Shown here: positions 29,039 through 38,235 of the stretch, in pieces
Position numbering within the stretch: the stretch's first letter is position 1
How the letters are laid out: every line of letters begins with the position of its first letter
DNA from: a bacterium
Lineage (GTDB): Bacteria > Bacillota > Clostridia > Lachnospirales > Lachnospiraceae
Length of the DNA stretch: 64,000 nucleotides
Assembly: GCA_028724545.1 (NCBI GenBank)
Contig: JAQYCU010000024.1
Coordinates: forward strand, 62,001 to 126,000
Direction of reading: 5' to 3'
The notes under the pieces: model-generated
Seen by the model: the letters and a program-made list of their open reading frames with translations, nothing else
Databases searched by the model: none
What the model was told of the DNA's origin: nothing
Program-made: the position numbers and the translations under genes

Positions 29039-30895
29039 ATGTGTGGAATTGCAGGTTTTTTTCAGACACAGCCGAAAGACTATTTGCAGCAAAGAGAATA
29101 TTATGAATCTATTTTGGAAGAAATGAAAAAAAGACTGATACCACGGGGACCGGACAGTAACGGAATACGGTTAACCGGACGTTGTGGACTGGCGCACACC
29201 AGATTGTCAGTAATCGATTTAAAAGAGGGCAGACAGCCAATGACATACTGTCTGGAGGGCTTTGATTATACCATTGTTTATAATGGGGAATTATATAATA
29301 CAAGAGAATTACGGGATGATTTAAAGACACATGGATGGCAATTTCAGACAACTTCTGATACAGAAGTGATTTTGCTGTCCTTTTTGCATTATGGGAGTGA
29401 TTTCGTAAAAAAACTGGATGGCATTTTTGCATTTGCCATATATGATGAAAGGCACCAGAAAATCATCTTATACCGGGATGCATTTGGAGTAAAACCACTT
29501 TTTTATGCCATTTGCGGACAGGAAATTATTTTTGCATCAGAGATTAAGGCGTTATTTTGTCATCCTGCCTGCAAGCCTGTTGCAGACTGGAATAGTCTTC
29601 GGGAAGTTTTTGGTATAGGACCGGCAAGAATCCCGGGTTCTGGTGTTTATCAGGGGATTTACGAACTGGAGCCCGGATGCTATCTGAGTTGCAGCAACCA
29701 CGGCTTTCAGAAAACAGTTTACTGGAAACTGGAAAGCCATCCACATGAAGATGATTATTGCCATACGATTCAAAAAACAAGAGAACTTGTCTGTTCGGCA
29801 ATTAAGCGTCAGATGGTTTCGGATGTACCTGTCTGTACCTTTTTGTCAGGAGGGGTGGATTCAAGCCTTGTAACATCTGTCTGTAGCAGGGAACTGCGAA
29901 AAAAAGGCGAAACGCTTACTACCTTTTCCTTTGATTTTGATGGCAATGAGAAATATTTTAAGGCAAATACATTTCAGCCGTCACAGGACCGTCCTTATGT
30001 GGAGTGTATGACAGATTTTTTGCATACAGACCACCGGTACTTGTCCTGCGATTATGAAACGCAGGCAGCTTTATTGAAAGAATCGGTAAAAGCACATGAT
30101 TTGCCTTGTATGACAGATGTGGATTCGTCATTGCTTTATTTTTGCAGGGAAGTCAGTAAATCGCACAAAGTTGTTTTAACAGGAGAATGTGCCGATGAAG
30201 TGTTTGGTGGATATCCGTGGTTTCACAGAAAAGAATTTTTTGAAAAGGATTCTTTCCCATGGACACCGGATTTGTCACCACGGACGGAATTGCTTCAGAA
30301 AGACTTTGCAGAAGAGTTAAAATTAGAGGATTTTGTCTGCAATGCCTATCATAATGCTGTCAGCCAGATAGAAACGCTGCCTGCTGAGAATGAAACAGAA
30401 ACAAAGAGAAGGCAGATTGGCTATCTGAATATTCGTTTTTTTATGCAGACGCTGCTGAACCGGATGGACCGTACCAGTATGCATTGGGGGCTTGAGGCAA
30501 GAGTACCTTTTGCTGACAGGGCATTGGTGGAATATATTTTTAATGTGCCGTGGCAGATGAAGGCAAAAGACGGCATTGTAAAAAATGTGCTGCGTCAGAG
30601 TGGAAGAGGAATTTTGCCGGATGAAATCCTGTTTCGCAAAAAGAGTCCGTATCCGAAAAGTTATCATCCCTATTATGAAGAACTGCTGGGGAAAGAATTG
30701 CTGCAGGTAATGGAAGATTCTAATGCACCTATTTTACGGTTTATCGATAAAAAGAAAGTAGAAAAGTTCATAGGCAGTGTGAAAGATTATGGAAAGCCGT
30801 GGTATGGACAGCTGATGGCAGGACCACAGATGCTTGCCTATTTGCTGCAGATTAATTTCTGGTTAGAAGAATATAAAATAGATTTGCGTATCTGA
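29039..30895 (+). CDS. asnB: Asparagine synthase, glutamine-hydrolysing
   Basis: ATP-dependent amidation of aspartate. The 618-residue protein has an N-terminal class II glutaminase domain starting with catalytic Cys2 (MCGIAGFFQ), RLSVIDLKEG and NGELYN. The C-terminal synthetase domain has the PP-loop LSGGVDSSLV and the GECADEVFGGYPWF and RVPFADRALVEY blocks. It is longer than E. coli AsnB (554) and matches the larger Firmicute group. The ATG follows AAAAAGG. No T-box is seen ahead of it. Confidence 0.92.
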   Translation: MCGIAGFFQTQPKDYLQQREYYESILEEMKKRLIPRGPDSNGIRLTGRCGLAHTRLSVIDLKEGRQPMTYCLEGFDYTIVYNGELYNTRELRDDLKTHGWQFQTTSDTEVILLSFLHYGSDFVKKLDGIFAFAIYDERHQKIILYRDAFGVKPLFYAICGQEIIFASEIKALFCHPACKPVADWNSLREVFGIGPARIPGSGVYQGIYELEPGCYLSCSNHGFQKTVYWKLESHPHEDDYCHTIQKTRELVCSAIKRQMVSDVPVCTFLSGGVDSSLVTSVCSRELRKKGETLTTFSFDFDGNEKYFKANTFQPSQDRPYVECMTDFLHTDHRYLSCDYETQAALLKESVKAHDLPCMTDVDSSLLYFCREVSKSHKVVLTGECADEVFGGYPWFHRKEFFEKDSFPWTPDLSPRTELLQKDFAEELKLEDFVCNAYHNAVSQIETLPAENETETKRRQIGYLNIRFFMQTLLNRMDRTSMHWGLEARVPFADRALVEYIFNVPWQMKAKDGIVKNVLRQSGRGILPDEILFRKKSPYPKSYHPYYEELLGKELLQVMEDSNAPILRFIDKKKVEKFIGSVKDYGKPWYGQLMAGPQMLAYLLQINFWLEEYKIDLRI

Positions 30896-30919
30896 GAATA
30901 TGTCCCAAATACGCAAATC
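30881..30919 (+). terminator. Hairpin at the end of asnB
   Basis: Eleven-bp perfect stem (30881-30891 with 30909-30919) whose left arm lies within the last asnB codons. It sits between convergent asnB and typA and could serve both strands; the minus side lacks a clear T-run. Confidence 0.5.
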
Positions 30920-30938
30920 CAGAAAAGAATATTAAAAT

Positions 30939-32771
30939 TTATTTTCCATTTTTCTTAGCACGGAATCTCTGTGTTGAATCCAGAATTTTTTTACGGATAC
31001 GCAGGTTTTCCGGTGTAATTTCCAAAAGTTCGTCCGTATCAATAAACTCCAGAGCTTCTTCCAGGCTTAATACTTTAGGCGGAACTAATTTTAAAGCATC
31101 ATCAGCACTGGAAGAACGGGTATTTGTAAGATGTTTTGTCTTACAAACGTTTAATTCGATATCTTCCGCTTTTCCATTTTGACCGATAACCATACCGGCA
31201 TAGACTTTTTCGCCAGGGCCGACAAATAAAGTTCCACGGTCCTGTGCGTTAAATAAACCATAGGTAACGGTTTCGCCGGATTCAAAGGCAATCAGGGAAC
31301 CCTGTTTACGGTAAGCAATATCGCCCTTGTAAGGACCATATTCTTCAAATACAGTATTGATGACACCATTTCCCTTTGTATCTGTTAAAAATTCGCCACG
31401 GTAGCCAATCAGACCACGGGAAGGAATCAGAAATTCTAGACGGGTATATCCACCACCGATGGAACCCATACCCTGTAATTCGCCCTTACGGTTGCTGAGT
31501 TTTTCGATAACACTGCCGGAAAATTCTTCCGGAACGTCAATATAAGCACGCTCCATTGGCTCCAATTTCCGGTTGCGTTCGTCGGTTTTATAGAGAACTT
31601 CGGCTTTGCTTACGGCAAATTCATAACCTTCACGGCGCATATTTTCAATTAATACAGAAAGATGCAATTCACCACGTCCGGATACTTTGAAACTATCCAT
31701 ATTATCCGTTTCTTCGACACGAAGACTGACATCAGAATTGAGTTCGCTAAAAAGACGGTCTCTTAAATGACGGGAAGTAACAAACTTTCCTTCCTGACCG
31801 GCAAGAGGACTGTCATTTACCATAAAATGCATAGCAATGGTAGGCTCTGAAATCTTCTGGAATGGAATGGCAACAGGATTTTCAGGAGAGCAGAGAGTAT
31901 CTCCGATATGAATATCAGAAATACCGGAAATAGCAACAATGGAACCAATGGTTGCTTCCGGAACCTCTACTTTTTTCAAGCCTTCAAATTCATATAATTT
32001 GCTGATTTTTACTTTGGTACATTTGTCTTTATCGTGAGCATTTACAATAACAACGTCCTGATTGACTTTGATAGTACCATTATCAACTTTTCCAACACCG
32101 ATACGGCCAACGTATTCGTTATAATCAATTGTGCTGATAAGTACCTGTGTATCTGCATCCGGGTCGCCTTCCGGAGCAGGGATGTAGTCTAAAATTGTAT
32201 CAAATAACGGAACCATATCTGTGCCGGGTTCATCAGCACTGTAAGAAGCAATTCCGTCTTTTGCAGATGCAAAAATGAAAGGACAGTCAAGCTGTTCTTC
32301 ACTGGCATCCAAATCGATGAAAAGTTCTAATACTTCATCAACAACTTCATCCGGGCGTGCTTCCGGACGGTCAATTTTATTGATACATACGATAACGGGA
32401 AGGTCTAATTCCAACGCCTTTTTTAAAACGAATTTTGTCTGTGGCATAGCACCTTCAAAAGCATCAACAACGAGAACAACACCGTTTACCATTTTCAAAA
32501 CACGTTCTACCTCGCCACCGAAGTCAGCATGTCCGGGTGTGTCAATAATATTTATTTTTGTATCTTTATATGTGATAGCAGTATTTTTAGAAAGAATGGT
32601 AATTCCACGTTCACGCTCAATATCGCCGGAATCCATTACACGTTCTGCTACTTCCTGATTGGCACGGAATACACCACTTTGTTTGAGCAATTCATCTACC
32701 AAAGTCGTTTTACCATGGTCAACGTGGGCAATAATTGCGATATTCCGTACATCCTCTCGTTTCATAATCAT
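30939..32771 (-). CDS. typA: Ribosome-associated GTPase TypA/BipA
   Basis: Translational GTPase that binds the 70S ribosome and aids 50S assembly and stress adaptation. The 610-residue protein has G1 AHVDHGKTT, switch I RGITI, G3 DTPGHADFGGEV and G4 NKIDRPEARP. EF-G-like domains III and V and the BipA C-terminal domain follow (GLFNAQDRGTLFVGPG). GAGGTAAGAC precedes the ATG at 32771; a second ATG two codons later is also possible. Confidence 0.95.
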   Translation of the reverse strand: MIMKREDVRNIAIIAHVDHGKTTLVDELLKQSGVFRANQEVAERVMDSGDIERERGITILSKNTAITYKDTKINIIDTPGHADFGGEVERVLKMVNGVVLVVDAFEGAMPQTKFVLKKALELDLPVIVCINKIDRPEARPDEVVDEVLELFIDLDASEEQLDCPFIFASAKDGIASYSADEPGTDMVPLFDTILDYIPAPEGDPDADTQVLISTIDYNEYVGRIGVGKVDNGTIKVNQDVVIVNAHDKDKCTKVKISKLYEFEGLKKVEVPEATIGSIVAISGISDIHIGDTLCSPENPVAIPFQKISEPTIAMHFMVNDSPLAGQEGKFVTSRHLRDRLFSELNSDVSLRVEETDNMDSFKVSGRGELHLSVLIENMRREGYEFAVSKAEVLYKTDERNRKLEPMERAYIDVPEEFSGSVIEKLSNRKGELQGMGSIGGGYTRLEFLIPSRGLIGYRGEFLTDTKGNGVINTVFEEYGPYKGDIAYRKQGSLIAFESGETVTYGLFNAQDRGTLFVGPGEKVYAGMVIGQNGKAEDIELNVCKTKHLTNTRSSSADDALKLVPPKVLSLEEALEFIDTDELLEITPENLRIRKKILDSTQRFRAKKNGK

Positions 32772-33221
32772 GTCTTACCTCATTTCTGCAACAATTTGTT
32801 GCTATCCTGTCGTTACGTTACTATTTTTCTGACGGTTTTTCTATATAAATGAAAACACATATATATAGGAAAATAATCCACAATGTATTAGTATACTATA
32901 AATTTTCAATTATACAAGATAAAAAATCAACAAAACGAAAAAAATAATTTACTTGATGTTAATAACAGTGTATAATGATAGGGTATGTAGGTAGAGGTAT
33001 TACCGGTGCCTGTACTGGTACAAAAGAAAAAACAGTATGCTAATGTGTAGGATTATCGTCTATTTTATCAGATTATGCAGCAGACAGTCGAACAGTGTCT
33101 TACATATGCAGTGTAAAATATGGTGTTCTTGTTCTAAAATGAATTATGCATTAGTAAAATATACTAAAACCAAAATACAAAAAGGACAATATGTGTCCAC
33201 ATGAAAAAGGGAGGAAAAAAT
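32772..33221. other. AT-rich divergent intergenic region between typA and the SSB-like gene
   Basis: Nearly 450 bases without a supported gene. It holds the predicted plus-strand promoter at 32948-32976 and thus an untranslated leader of about 240 bases for the SSB-like gene. The leader contains a small imperfect hairpin near 33000-33020 and a weak one around the AGACA...TGTCT pair near 33080. For typA, TTGTAT-16-TATACT on the minus strand around 32890-32920 is a possible promoter. No recognised riboswitch class was identified. Confidence 0.4.
32948..32976 (+). promoter_or_regulatory. SigA-type promoter for the SSB-like gene
   Basis: TTTACT (32948-32953), 17-base spacer, TATAAT (32971-32976). 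The predicted start lies about 240 bases before the coding start. Confidence 0.5.
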
Positions 33222-33866
33222 ATGTTGGATAAAGTATTTACAAACAACCAGGTTACGATTGCCGGTGAGGTAGTTAGTGAGTTCGTGTTTAGCCATGAGG
33301 TGTATGGAGAACATTTCTATGTGGTAAACATTGCAGTATGCCGTTTAAGCAATTCTTATGATATTATTCCGGTAATGGTATCAGACAGACTGTTAGACGT
33401 AAAGAACGATTATCGTGGTTGTATTTTGCAGGCAACAGGTCAGTTCCGTTCGTACAATCGTCACGAAGAATCAAAGAACCGTCTGGTATTGTCTGTATTT
33501 GCAAGAGAGGTTGCTATTTTAGACAGTGAAGGTGAAAACGAGGAGCAGAATCCAAATCAAATCTTTTTGGACGGATTTGTTTGCAAGAAACCTGTATATC
33601 GTAAAACACCACTTGGCAGGGAGATTGCAGATGTATTATTAGCAGTTAACCGTCCTTATGGAAAATCGGACTATATTCCATGTATCTGTTGGGGAAGAAA
33701 TGCCCGTTTTGCTGACCAGTTTGAAGTGGGTTCTCATATTCAGCTCTGGGGAAGAATTCAGAGTAGGGAATACCAGAAAAAAATCAGCGAAGAAGAGTTT
33801 GAAAAGCGTGTGGCATATGAAGTCTCTGTCAGTAAATTAGAACTGATGGAAGATGAAGAGGAATAG
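33222..33866 (+). CDS. SSB-like protein with two tandem OB folds
   Basis: A 214-residue protein with two similar single-stranded-DNA-binding-like OB folds. The first (about 1-105) has NNQVTIAGEVVSEFVFSHE, HFYVVNIAVCRLS and ILQATGQFRSYN. The second (about 115-214) has NQIFLDGFVCKKPVYRKTPL, EIADVLLAVNRPYG, CICWGRNARFADQFEVG and IQLWGRIQSREYQKK, very close to the SSB/PriB pattern. The usual acidic SSB C-terminal tip (DDDIPF-like) is absent, though the end is acidic (EDEEE). It is probably not the main replication SSB. GGGAGG before 33222 decides the start over an ATG at 33201. Confidence 0.7.
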   Translation: MLDKVFTNNQVTIAGEVVSEFVFSHEVYGEHFYVVNIAVCRLSNSYDIIPVMVSDRLLDVKNDYRGCILQATGQFRSYNRHEESKNRLVLSVFAREVAILDSEGENEEQNPNQIFLDGFVCKKPVYRKTPLGREIADVLLAVNRPYGKSDYIPCICWGRNARFADQFEVGSHIQLWGRIQSREYQKKISEEEFEKRVAYEVSVSKLELMEDEEE

Positions 33867-33939
33867 ACATAGTATCCTGTAAAGGGAAGACGAAAAAAAC
33901 TATGGATTTTTCATATAAGATGTGATAGAATGGCTAGAG

Positions 33940-33967
33940 TTGACAATATGGGTAGTTTTGTTATTCT
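33940..33967 (+). promoter_or_regulatory. SigA-type promoter for cobO-dapA
   Basis: A perfect TTGACA (33940-33945), 16-base spacer, then TATTCT (33962-33967), about 75 bases ahead of cobO. Confidence 0.55.
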
Positions 33968-34042
33968 GGCCATTTTATTTATGGAGCAGGGAAACGCTTG
34001 GACAGCAAGAGGGGATGCAGTGCAAAGCGCAGGAGGTTATCT

Positions 34043-34540
34043 ATGGAGCGAAAAATTGTTCAGGTCTTTTATGGTGCAGGAAAGGGAAAGACTTCTGCAG
34101 CAGTAGGACAATGCATTCGTGCAGCAAGTCTGGGACAATCTGTTATTATTATTCAGTTCCTCAAGGGAAATGACGCAGAAGAGTTTAATTTTTTGGAAAA
34201 ATTAGAGCCGGATATCAAGTTGTTCCGTTTTGAAAAAGAGAAGGAATCTTATGATGCACTTCTGGCTTCAAAACAAAAAGAAGAACGGCAAAATATTTTA
34301 AATGGATTTAATTTTGCAAGAAAAGTGATTGATACCGGGGAATGTGATGTGCTGGTTCTGGACGAAGTACTGGGATTGTTGGATTTTGACATTGTTTCAG
34401 TAGAAGATATTATTAATCTGATTAAACTAAAGGATGATTATTGTCGTCTGGTTTTAACCGGAAGGGACCTTCCAAAAGAAATTGCAGAATATGCTGATGT
34501 AATTTCCAAAATTGAATTGGAAAAGGATTTACTGAATTAA
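34043..34540 (+). CDS. Corrinoid adenosyltransferase, CobO/BtuR family
   Basis: Transfers the 5'-deoxyadenosyl group of ATP to cob(I)alamin or precursor. The 165-residue protein has the P-loop FYGAGKGKTSAAVGQC near the N-terminus, VIIIQFLKGN, and LVLDEVLGLLDFDIVS as the Walker B-like region. No other cobalamin gene is in the window, so the substrate is uncertain. AGGAGG six bases before 34043 sets the start. dapA follows by 52 bases, so the two may share the promoter at 33940. Confidence 0.78.
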   Translation: MERKIVQVFYGAGKGKTSAAVGQCIRAASLGQSVIIIQFLKGNDAEEFNFLEKLEPDIKLFRFEKEKESYDALLASKQKEERQNILNGFNFARKVIDTGECDVLVLDEVLGLLDFDIVSVEDIINLIKLKDDYCRLVLTGRDLPKEIAEYADVISKIELEKDLLN

Positions 34541-34592
34541 TTTATTTGCATATAATGATAATGAGAAAGATACAAATAAGGAGGAGATAAAA

Positions 34593-35486
34593 ATGTCTAT
34601 TTTTACAGGTGCAGGTGTTGCATTAATTACACCAATGCATGAAGATGGCTCTATCAATTATGATGAAATGGAGCGTATTGTAAATGACCAGATTACAAAT
34701 GGCACAGATGCCATTATTGTATGTGGTACAACAGGGGAAGCGTCTACAATGACGCACGAAGAGCACATTGAAACAATCAGGGCGTGTGTGGAAATGACAA
34801 AGAAACGTGTTCCGGTAATTGCCGGTTCTGGTTCTAATTGTACAAGTACAGCCGTATATTTGTCGAAAGAAGCACAGAAAGCAGGAGCAGATGGTCTTTT
34901 GCTGGTCTCTCCTTATTACAATAAAGCAACACAGAATGGTTTAAAACAGCATTTTACAGAAGTAGCAAAAAATGTTGATATTCCGATTATTTTATATAAT
35001 ATACAGGGACGTACCGGTGTTAATATTCTTCCAAAGACAATTGCTGATTTAGTAAAAGAAGTTGACAATATCGTTGGTGTTAAGGAAGCATCCGGTGACC
35101 TTTCACAGATTGCAACCCTGCTGTCTATGTCACAGGGAGATATTGATGTATATTCTGGAAATGATGACCAGATTGTTCCAATTGTGGCACTGGGTGGAAA
35201 AGGTGTTATTTCCGTATTATCACATGTGGCACCAAAAGACACGCATGATATTGTAGCAAAATTAATGGCAGGAGATGTAAAGGGCAGCAGTGAACTGCAG
35301 TTAAAATACATTCCATTAATCAAAGCTCTCTTTAGTGAAGTAAATCCGATTCCGGTAAAGGCTGCCATGAATATGATGGGCTATCAGGCAGGACCACTTC
35401 GTATGCCTTTGACAGAGATGGAAGAAGCAAATAAGAAAGTTCTTCGTCAGGCTATGATAGATGCAGGAATCAAGGTAACAGCATAA
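34593..35486 (+). CDS. dapA: 4-Hydroxy-tetrahydrodipicolinate synthase
   Basis: Condenses pyruvate and aspartate semialdehyde in the diaminopimelate/lysine pathway. The 297-residue protein has the TIM-barrel family landmarks GTTGEASTMTHEEH, PYYNKATQNGLKQHF, YNIQGRTGVNI and the Schiff-base lysine in GVKEASGDL. AAGGAGG precedes the ATG. No lysine riboswitch is visible in the short leader. A strong terminator follows. Confidence 0.95.
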   Translation: MSIFTGAGVALITPMHEDGSINYDEMERIVNDQITNGTDAIIVCGTTGEASTMTHEEHIETIRACVEMTKKRVPVIAGSGSNCTSTAVYLSKEAQKAGADGLLLVSPYYNKATQNGLKQHFTEVAKNVDIPIILYNIQGRTGVNILPKTIADLVKEVDNIVGVKEASGDLSQIATLLSMSQGDIDVYSGNDDQIVPIVALGGKGVISVLSHVAPKDTHDIVAKLMAGDVKGSSELQLKYIPLIKALFSEVNPIPVKAAMNMMGYQAGPLRMPLTEMEEANKKVLRQAMIDAGIKVTA

Positions 35487-35517
35487 AAGGATGTCAGTAA
35501 AAGTAAAGAAAAAGTTT

Positions 35518-35550
35518 ATGGCCGGCAGAAATTTCTGCCGGTCATTTTTG
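35518..35550 (+). terminator. Rho-independent terminator after dapA
   Basis: A GC-rich palindrome of about 14 bp (35518-35545, centre at 35531/35532) followed by a short T-run. Confidence 0.8.
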
Positions 35551-35599
35551 TAGTAGCAGGAATTGCCTGTAGCGCAGGACAGAGGCAGCAGAAATTTAT

Positions 35600-35738
35600 T
35601 TGTAATATCGAATCTTACAACAGGAATTTTCAAGAAATCACAAATTCTTTCTTGAAATATGAAAGTCAGTAAAGTACTATAGAAGCATAGGGTTGGAAAA
35701 ATTAAAGACAATAAAATGAGTAAGATACCGTAATCTTA
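35600..35738 (+). promoter_or_regulatory. Leader of dapB with successive inverted repeats
   Basis: Within 210 bases between the dapA terminator and dapB there are three small perfect inverted repeats: 6 bp (35600-35605 with 35614-35619), 10 bp (35628-35637 with 35648-35657) and 6 bp (35721-35726 with 35733-35738). No known riboswitch motif was recognised. Confidence 0.35.
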
Positions 35739-35758
35739 ACAGGAAAAGGAGATACAAA

Positions 35759-36514
35759 ATGACAAAGATTATATTAGTCGGCTGCAGTGGCCGTATGGGA
35801 CAGATGATTACCAATATTGTTGCAGAGGATGCCGAGGCAGAGATTGTGGCAGGTGTTGACATTGTTGAGAATGCACAGGCAACATATCCTATTTATAAAG
35901 ACATTACTGCGTGTGATGTACCTGCAGATGCAATTATTGATTTCTCTTCTGCAAATGAGATTGAAAAAAGAATTGATTATGCAATGGAAAAGCAGATTCC
36001 TTTGGTGGAATGTTCGACAGGACTTTCACAGGAACAGACAGATTACCTTCTGAATGCAGGAAAAAAGGTAGCCGTACTGCGCTCAGCCAATATGTCTGTT
36101 GGTGTCAATCTGTTAATCAAGTTAGTAAAAGAAGCAGCACAGAAACTGGCAGGAGAAGGTTTTGATATTGAAATCGTAGAAAAGCATCATAACCAGAAAC
36201 TGGATGCACCATCAGGAACAGCCCTTGCATTGGCAGATTCTATTAACGAAGCAATGGACAACCAGTATGAATATGTTTATGACCGTTCCCAGGTACGTCA
36301 GAAAAGAGGCAAAAAAGAACTTGGTATATCTGCTGTCCGTGGTGGCACAATTGTCGGTGACCATGATGTTATTTTTGCCGGAACGGATGAAGTAGTTACT
36401 TTTTCACATACAGCATATTCACGTGGCGTTTTTGCCAAAGGTTCCGTTGTCGCTGCAAAATATCTTAAAGGAAAGGGTGCCGGTCTGTATGATATGGCAG
36501 ATGTAGTATTATAA
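35759..36514 (+). CDS. dapB: 4-Hydroxy-tetrahydrodipicolinate reductase
   Basis: NAD(P)H-dependent second step after DapA. The 251-residue protein starts TKIILVGCSGRMGQMI (Rossmann glycine loop). It has IIDFSSANEIEKR, the catalytic VEKHHNQKLDAPSGTAL and the GTDEVVTFSHTAYSR region. AAGGAG precedes the ATG. Its TAA overlaps the next ATG (TAATG), coupling it to the CvpA-like gene. Confidence 0.94.
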   Translation: MTKIILVGCSGRMGQMITNIVAEDAEAEIVAGVDIVENAQATYPIYKDITACDVPADAIIDFSSANEIEKRIDYAMEKQIPLVECSTGLSQEQTDYLLNAGKKVAVLRSANMSVGVNLLIKLVKEAAQKLAGEGFDIEIVEKHHNQKLDAPSGTALALADSINEAMDNQYEYVYDRSQVRQKRGKKELGISAVRGGTIVGDHDVIFAGTDEVVTFSHTAYSRGVFAKGSVVAAKYLKGKGAGLYDMADVVL

Positions 36515-37059
36515 TGCAGTTAACAGTAGGCAATTGGATTGACATTGCATTTGCTGTCTGCCTGCTGGTTGCCATTATCAAAGGATGGCACCGGGGGCTG
36601 GTAATGAAACTGGCACATCTGGCTGCGATGTTGATAGCGTATGCGCTTGCATATGGCATTGCAACATCATTAAAAAGCCAAATGGGAAGCAAAGTGATTT
36701 TGCCAATGATAGAAAAAAAGGCAGGCAAAGAAGTGCTGTCAATTCCTTATGCAAAAGAAAGTATTACTATGGCAGCAGATAATTTGGCATATTATCTGAT
36801 TATGGCTGTCAGCTTTTTTGTCATACTGATTATTTTATATCAGCTTATAAAAGTTCTGCACATTGTAGATTATATTCCGGTTATAGGGAAAGTAAATAAA
36901 CTGGGAGGCGCAGTGGCAGGTTTTCTGGTAGAGTTTCTCTTCCTGTTTATGATATGTGCCATTTTATCAGGGGTAGTTCCGCAAACCGTTCTGGACCAGT
37001 GGGGATTGACAAAAGATGTGATTTCCCATACATACCTGTTGCAGGCATTTATGTCATAG
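36514..37059 (+). CDS. CvpA family membrane protein
   Basis: A 181-residue protein with about four hydrophobic segments (roughly 10-28, 33-50, 88-112, 130-155), as in CvpA/YshB proteins. The family is linked to colicin V production in E. coli, but its function in Firmicutes is not settled. The N-terminal NWIDIAFAVCLLVAIIKGWHRG matches the family start (D...G..RG). It has no separate ribosome site and starts within the dapB stop, so it depends on translational coupling. Confidence 0.75.
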   Translation: MQLTVGNWIDIAFAVCLLVAIIKGWHRGLVMKLAHLAAMLIAYALAYGIATSLKSQMGSKVILPMIEKKAGKEVLSIPYAKESITMAADNLAYYLIMAVSFFVILIILYQLIKVLHIVDYIPVIGKVNKLGGAVAGFLVEFLFLFMICAILSGVVPQTVLDQWGLTKDVISHTYLLQAFMS

Positions 37060-37107
37060 TAAAAAATAGTATACGCGTGAAATGACAGATTAGAAAAGAG
37101 GATTATT

Positions 37108-38235
37108 TTGAATAAAGTAAATTATCAGTTAGCATTAGACAGGATAATTGAAAAAAATCAACAGGAAAACAAAGTGCCGACACTATTGCTGCACAGCTGC
37201 TGTGCTCCGTGCAGCAGTTATTGCCTGAGTTACCTGGCTGAATATTTCAGGATTACCGTTTTATACTATAATCCTAATATTTCGCCACGGGAAGAATATG
37301 ACAAAAGGGTGCAGGAACAGATACGGCTGATACAGCAGTTACCGGTAAAATATCCGGTATCTTTTGTGGAAGGACGTTATGAACCGGAGCGTTTTTATGA
37401 AATGGCAAAAGGTTTAGAACAGTGCAAAGAAGGTGGCAGCAGGTGCTTTCAGTGTTATGAAATGCGTCAGAGAGAGGCAGCAGTTTATGCAAAAGAACAC
37501 GGATTTGATTATTTTTGTACAACATTATCCGTCAGTCCACATAAAAATGCGCAGAAATTAAACGAGATTGGTCTTGCATTGGAAGAAGAATACGGAGTGC
37601 GTTATCTGGTTTCTGATTTTAAGAAACGGGACGGGTATTTGAAATCCATTGCATTTTCAAAGGAATATGATTTATATCGTCAGAATTATTGTGGGTGTGA
37701 ATTTAGTAAACAACAGGCAGCAGGAAATGAGGAAGATATGACAGAAATATGGGATGTTTATGATGAGAATGGTAATCTGACAGGAAAGACGATGCAAAGA
37801 GGTGTACCAAAAAAGGGAGAGTATATGCTTTGCGTTCATGTTTACCTGCATACACCCGAAGGAAAGTTTCTGGTGCAGAAACGTTCCAGCACAAAAGAAA
37901 GCCATCCGGGAGAATGGGATGTAACAGTAGGTGCTGTTCTTCGTGGAGAAGACAGTCTGAAAGGTGCCAGAAGAGAAACATTGGAAGAAGTTGGCATTGA
38001 CATCACAAATGCGAAGATTCGTTTTATCGGCAGAGTGAAGAAGAGAAAAAGTTTTGCAGACATTTATTTTGCTGAGAAAGAGTTTTCGATAGAAGATTGT
38101 GTATTGCAAAAAGAAGAGGTAGATGCTGTCCGGTTTGTGGACGGAAAGGAATTGCTGGCACTGCAGAAAAACGAAAGACTGCGTGAAGACAGTTATATGG
38201 AAGTCCTGAATAAAGCCGTACAGGAAATGTCTTGA
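37108..38235 (+). CDS. Fusion of epoxyqueuosine reductase QueH with a Nudix hydrolase
   Basis: A 375-residue two-domain protein. Residues about 1-205 are QueH (DUF208): LLHSCCAPCSSYCL, YYNPNISPREEY, a GGSRCFQCYEMR cysteine pair, TTLSVSPHKN and a CGCEFSKQQ end, which provide the Fe-S and redox cysteines for reducing epoxyqueuosine to queuosine in tRNA. Residues about 210-370 are a Nudix domain resembling the IPP-isomerase/YfcD subgroup (EIWDVYDENGNLTGKTMQRG), with an intact Nudix box from GAVLRGE to RRETLEEVGI. Its substrate is unknown. TTG at 37108 is the start, after GAGG. The proS promoter overlaps its 3' end. Confidence 0.85.
   Translation: MNKVNYQLALDRIIEKNQQENKVPTLLLHSCCAPCSSYCLSYLAEYFRITVLYYNPNISPREEYDKRVQEQIRLIQQLPVKYPVSFVEGRYEPERFYEMAKGLEQCKEGGSRCFQCYEMRQREAAVYAKEHGFDYFCTTLSVSPHKNAQKLNEIGLALEEEYGVRYLVSDFKKRDGYLKSIAFSKEYDLYRQNYCGCEFSKQQAAGNEEDMTEIWDVYDENGNLTGKTMQRGVPKKGEYMLCVHVYLHTPEGKFLVQKRSSTKESHPGEWDVTVGAVLRGEDSLKGARRETLEEVGIDITNAKIRFIGRVKKRKSFADIYFAEKEFSIEDCVLQKEEVDAVRFVDGKELLALQKNERLREDSYMEVLNKAVQEMS

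Noticed and set aside
32971-33221. 6S RNA or other known small RNA in the SSB leader
   Set aside because: Only weak local hairpins were found; no long central-bubble fold could be drawn.
34541-34592. Lysine riboswitch ahead of dapA
   Set aside because: The gap is only 52 bases, too short for that class.
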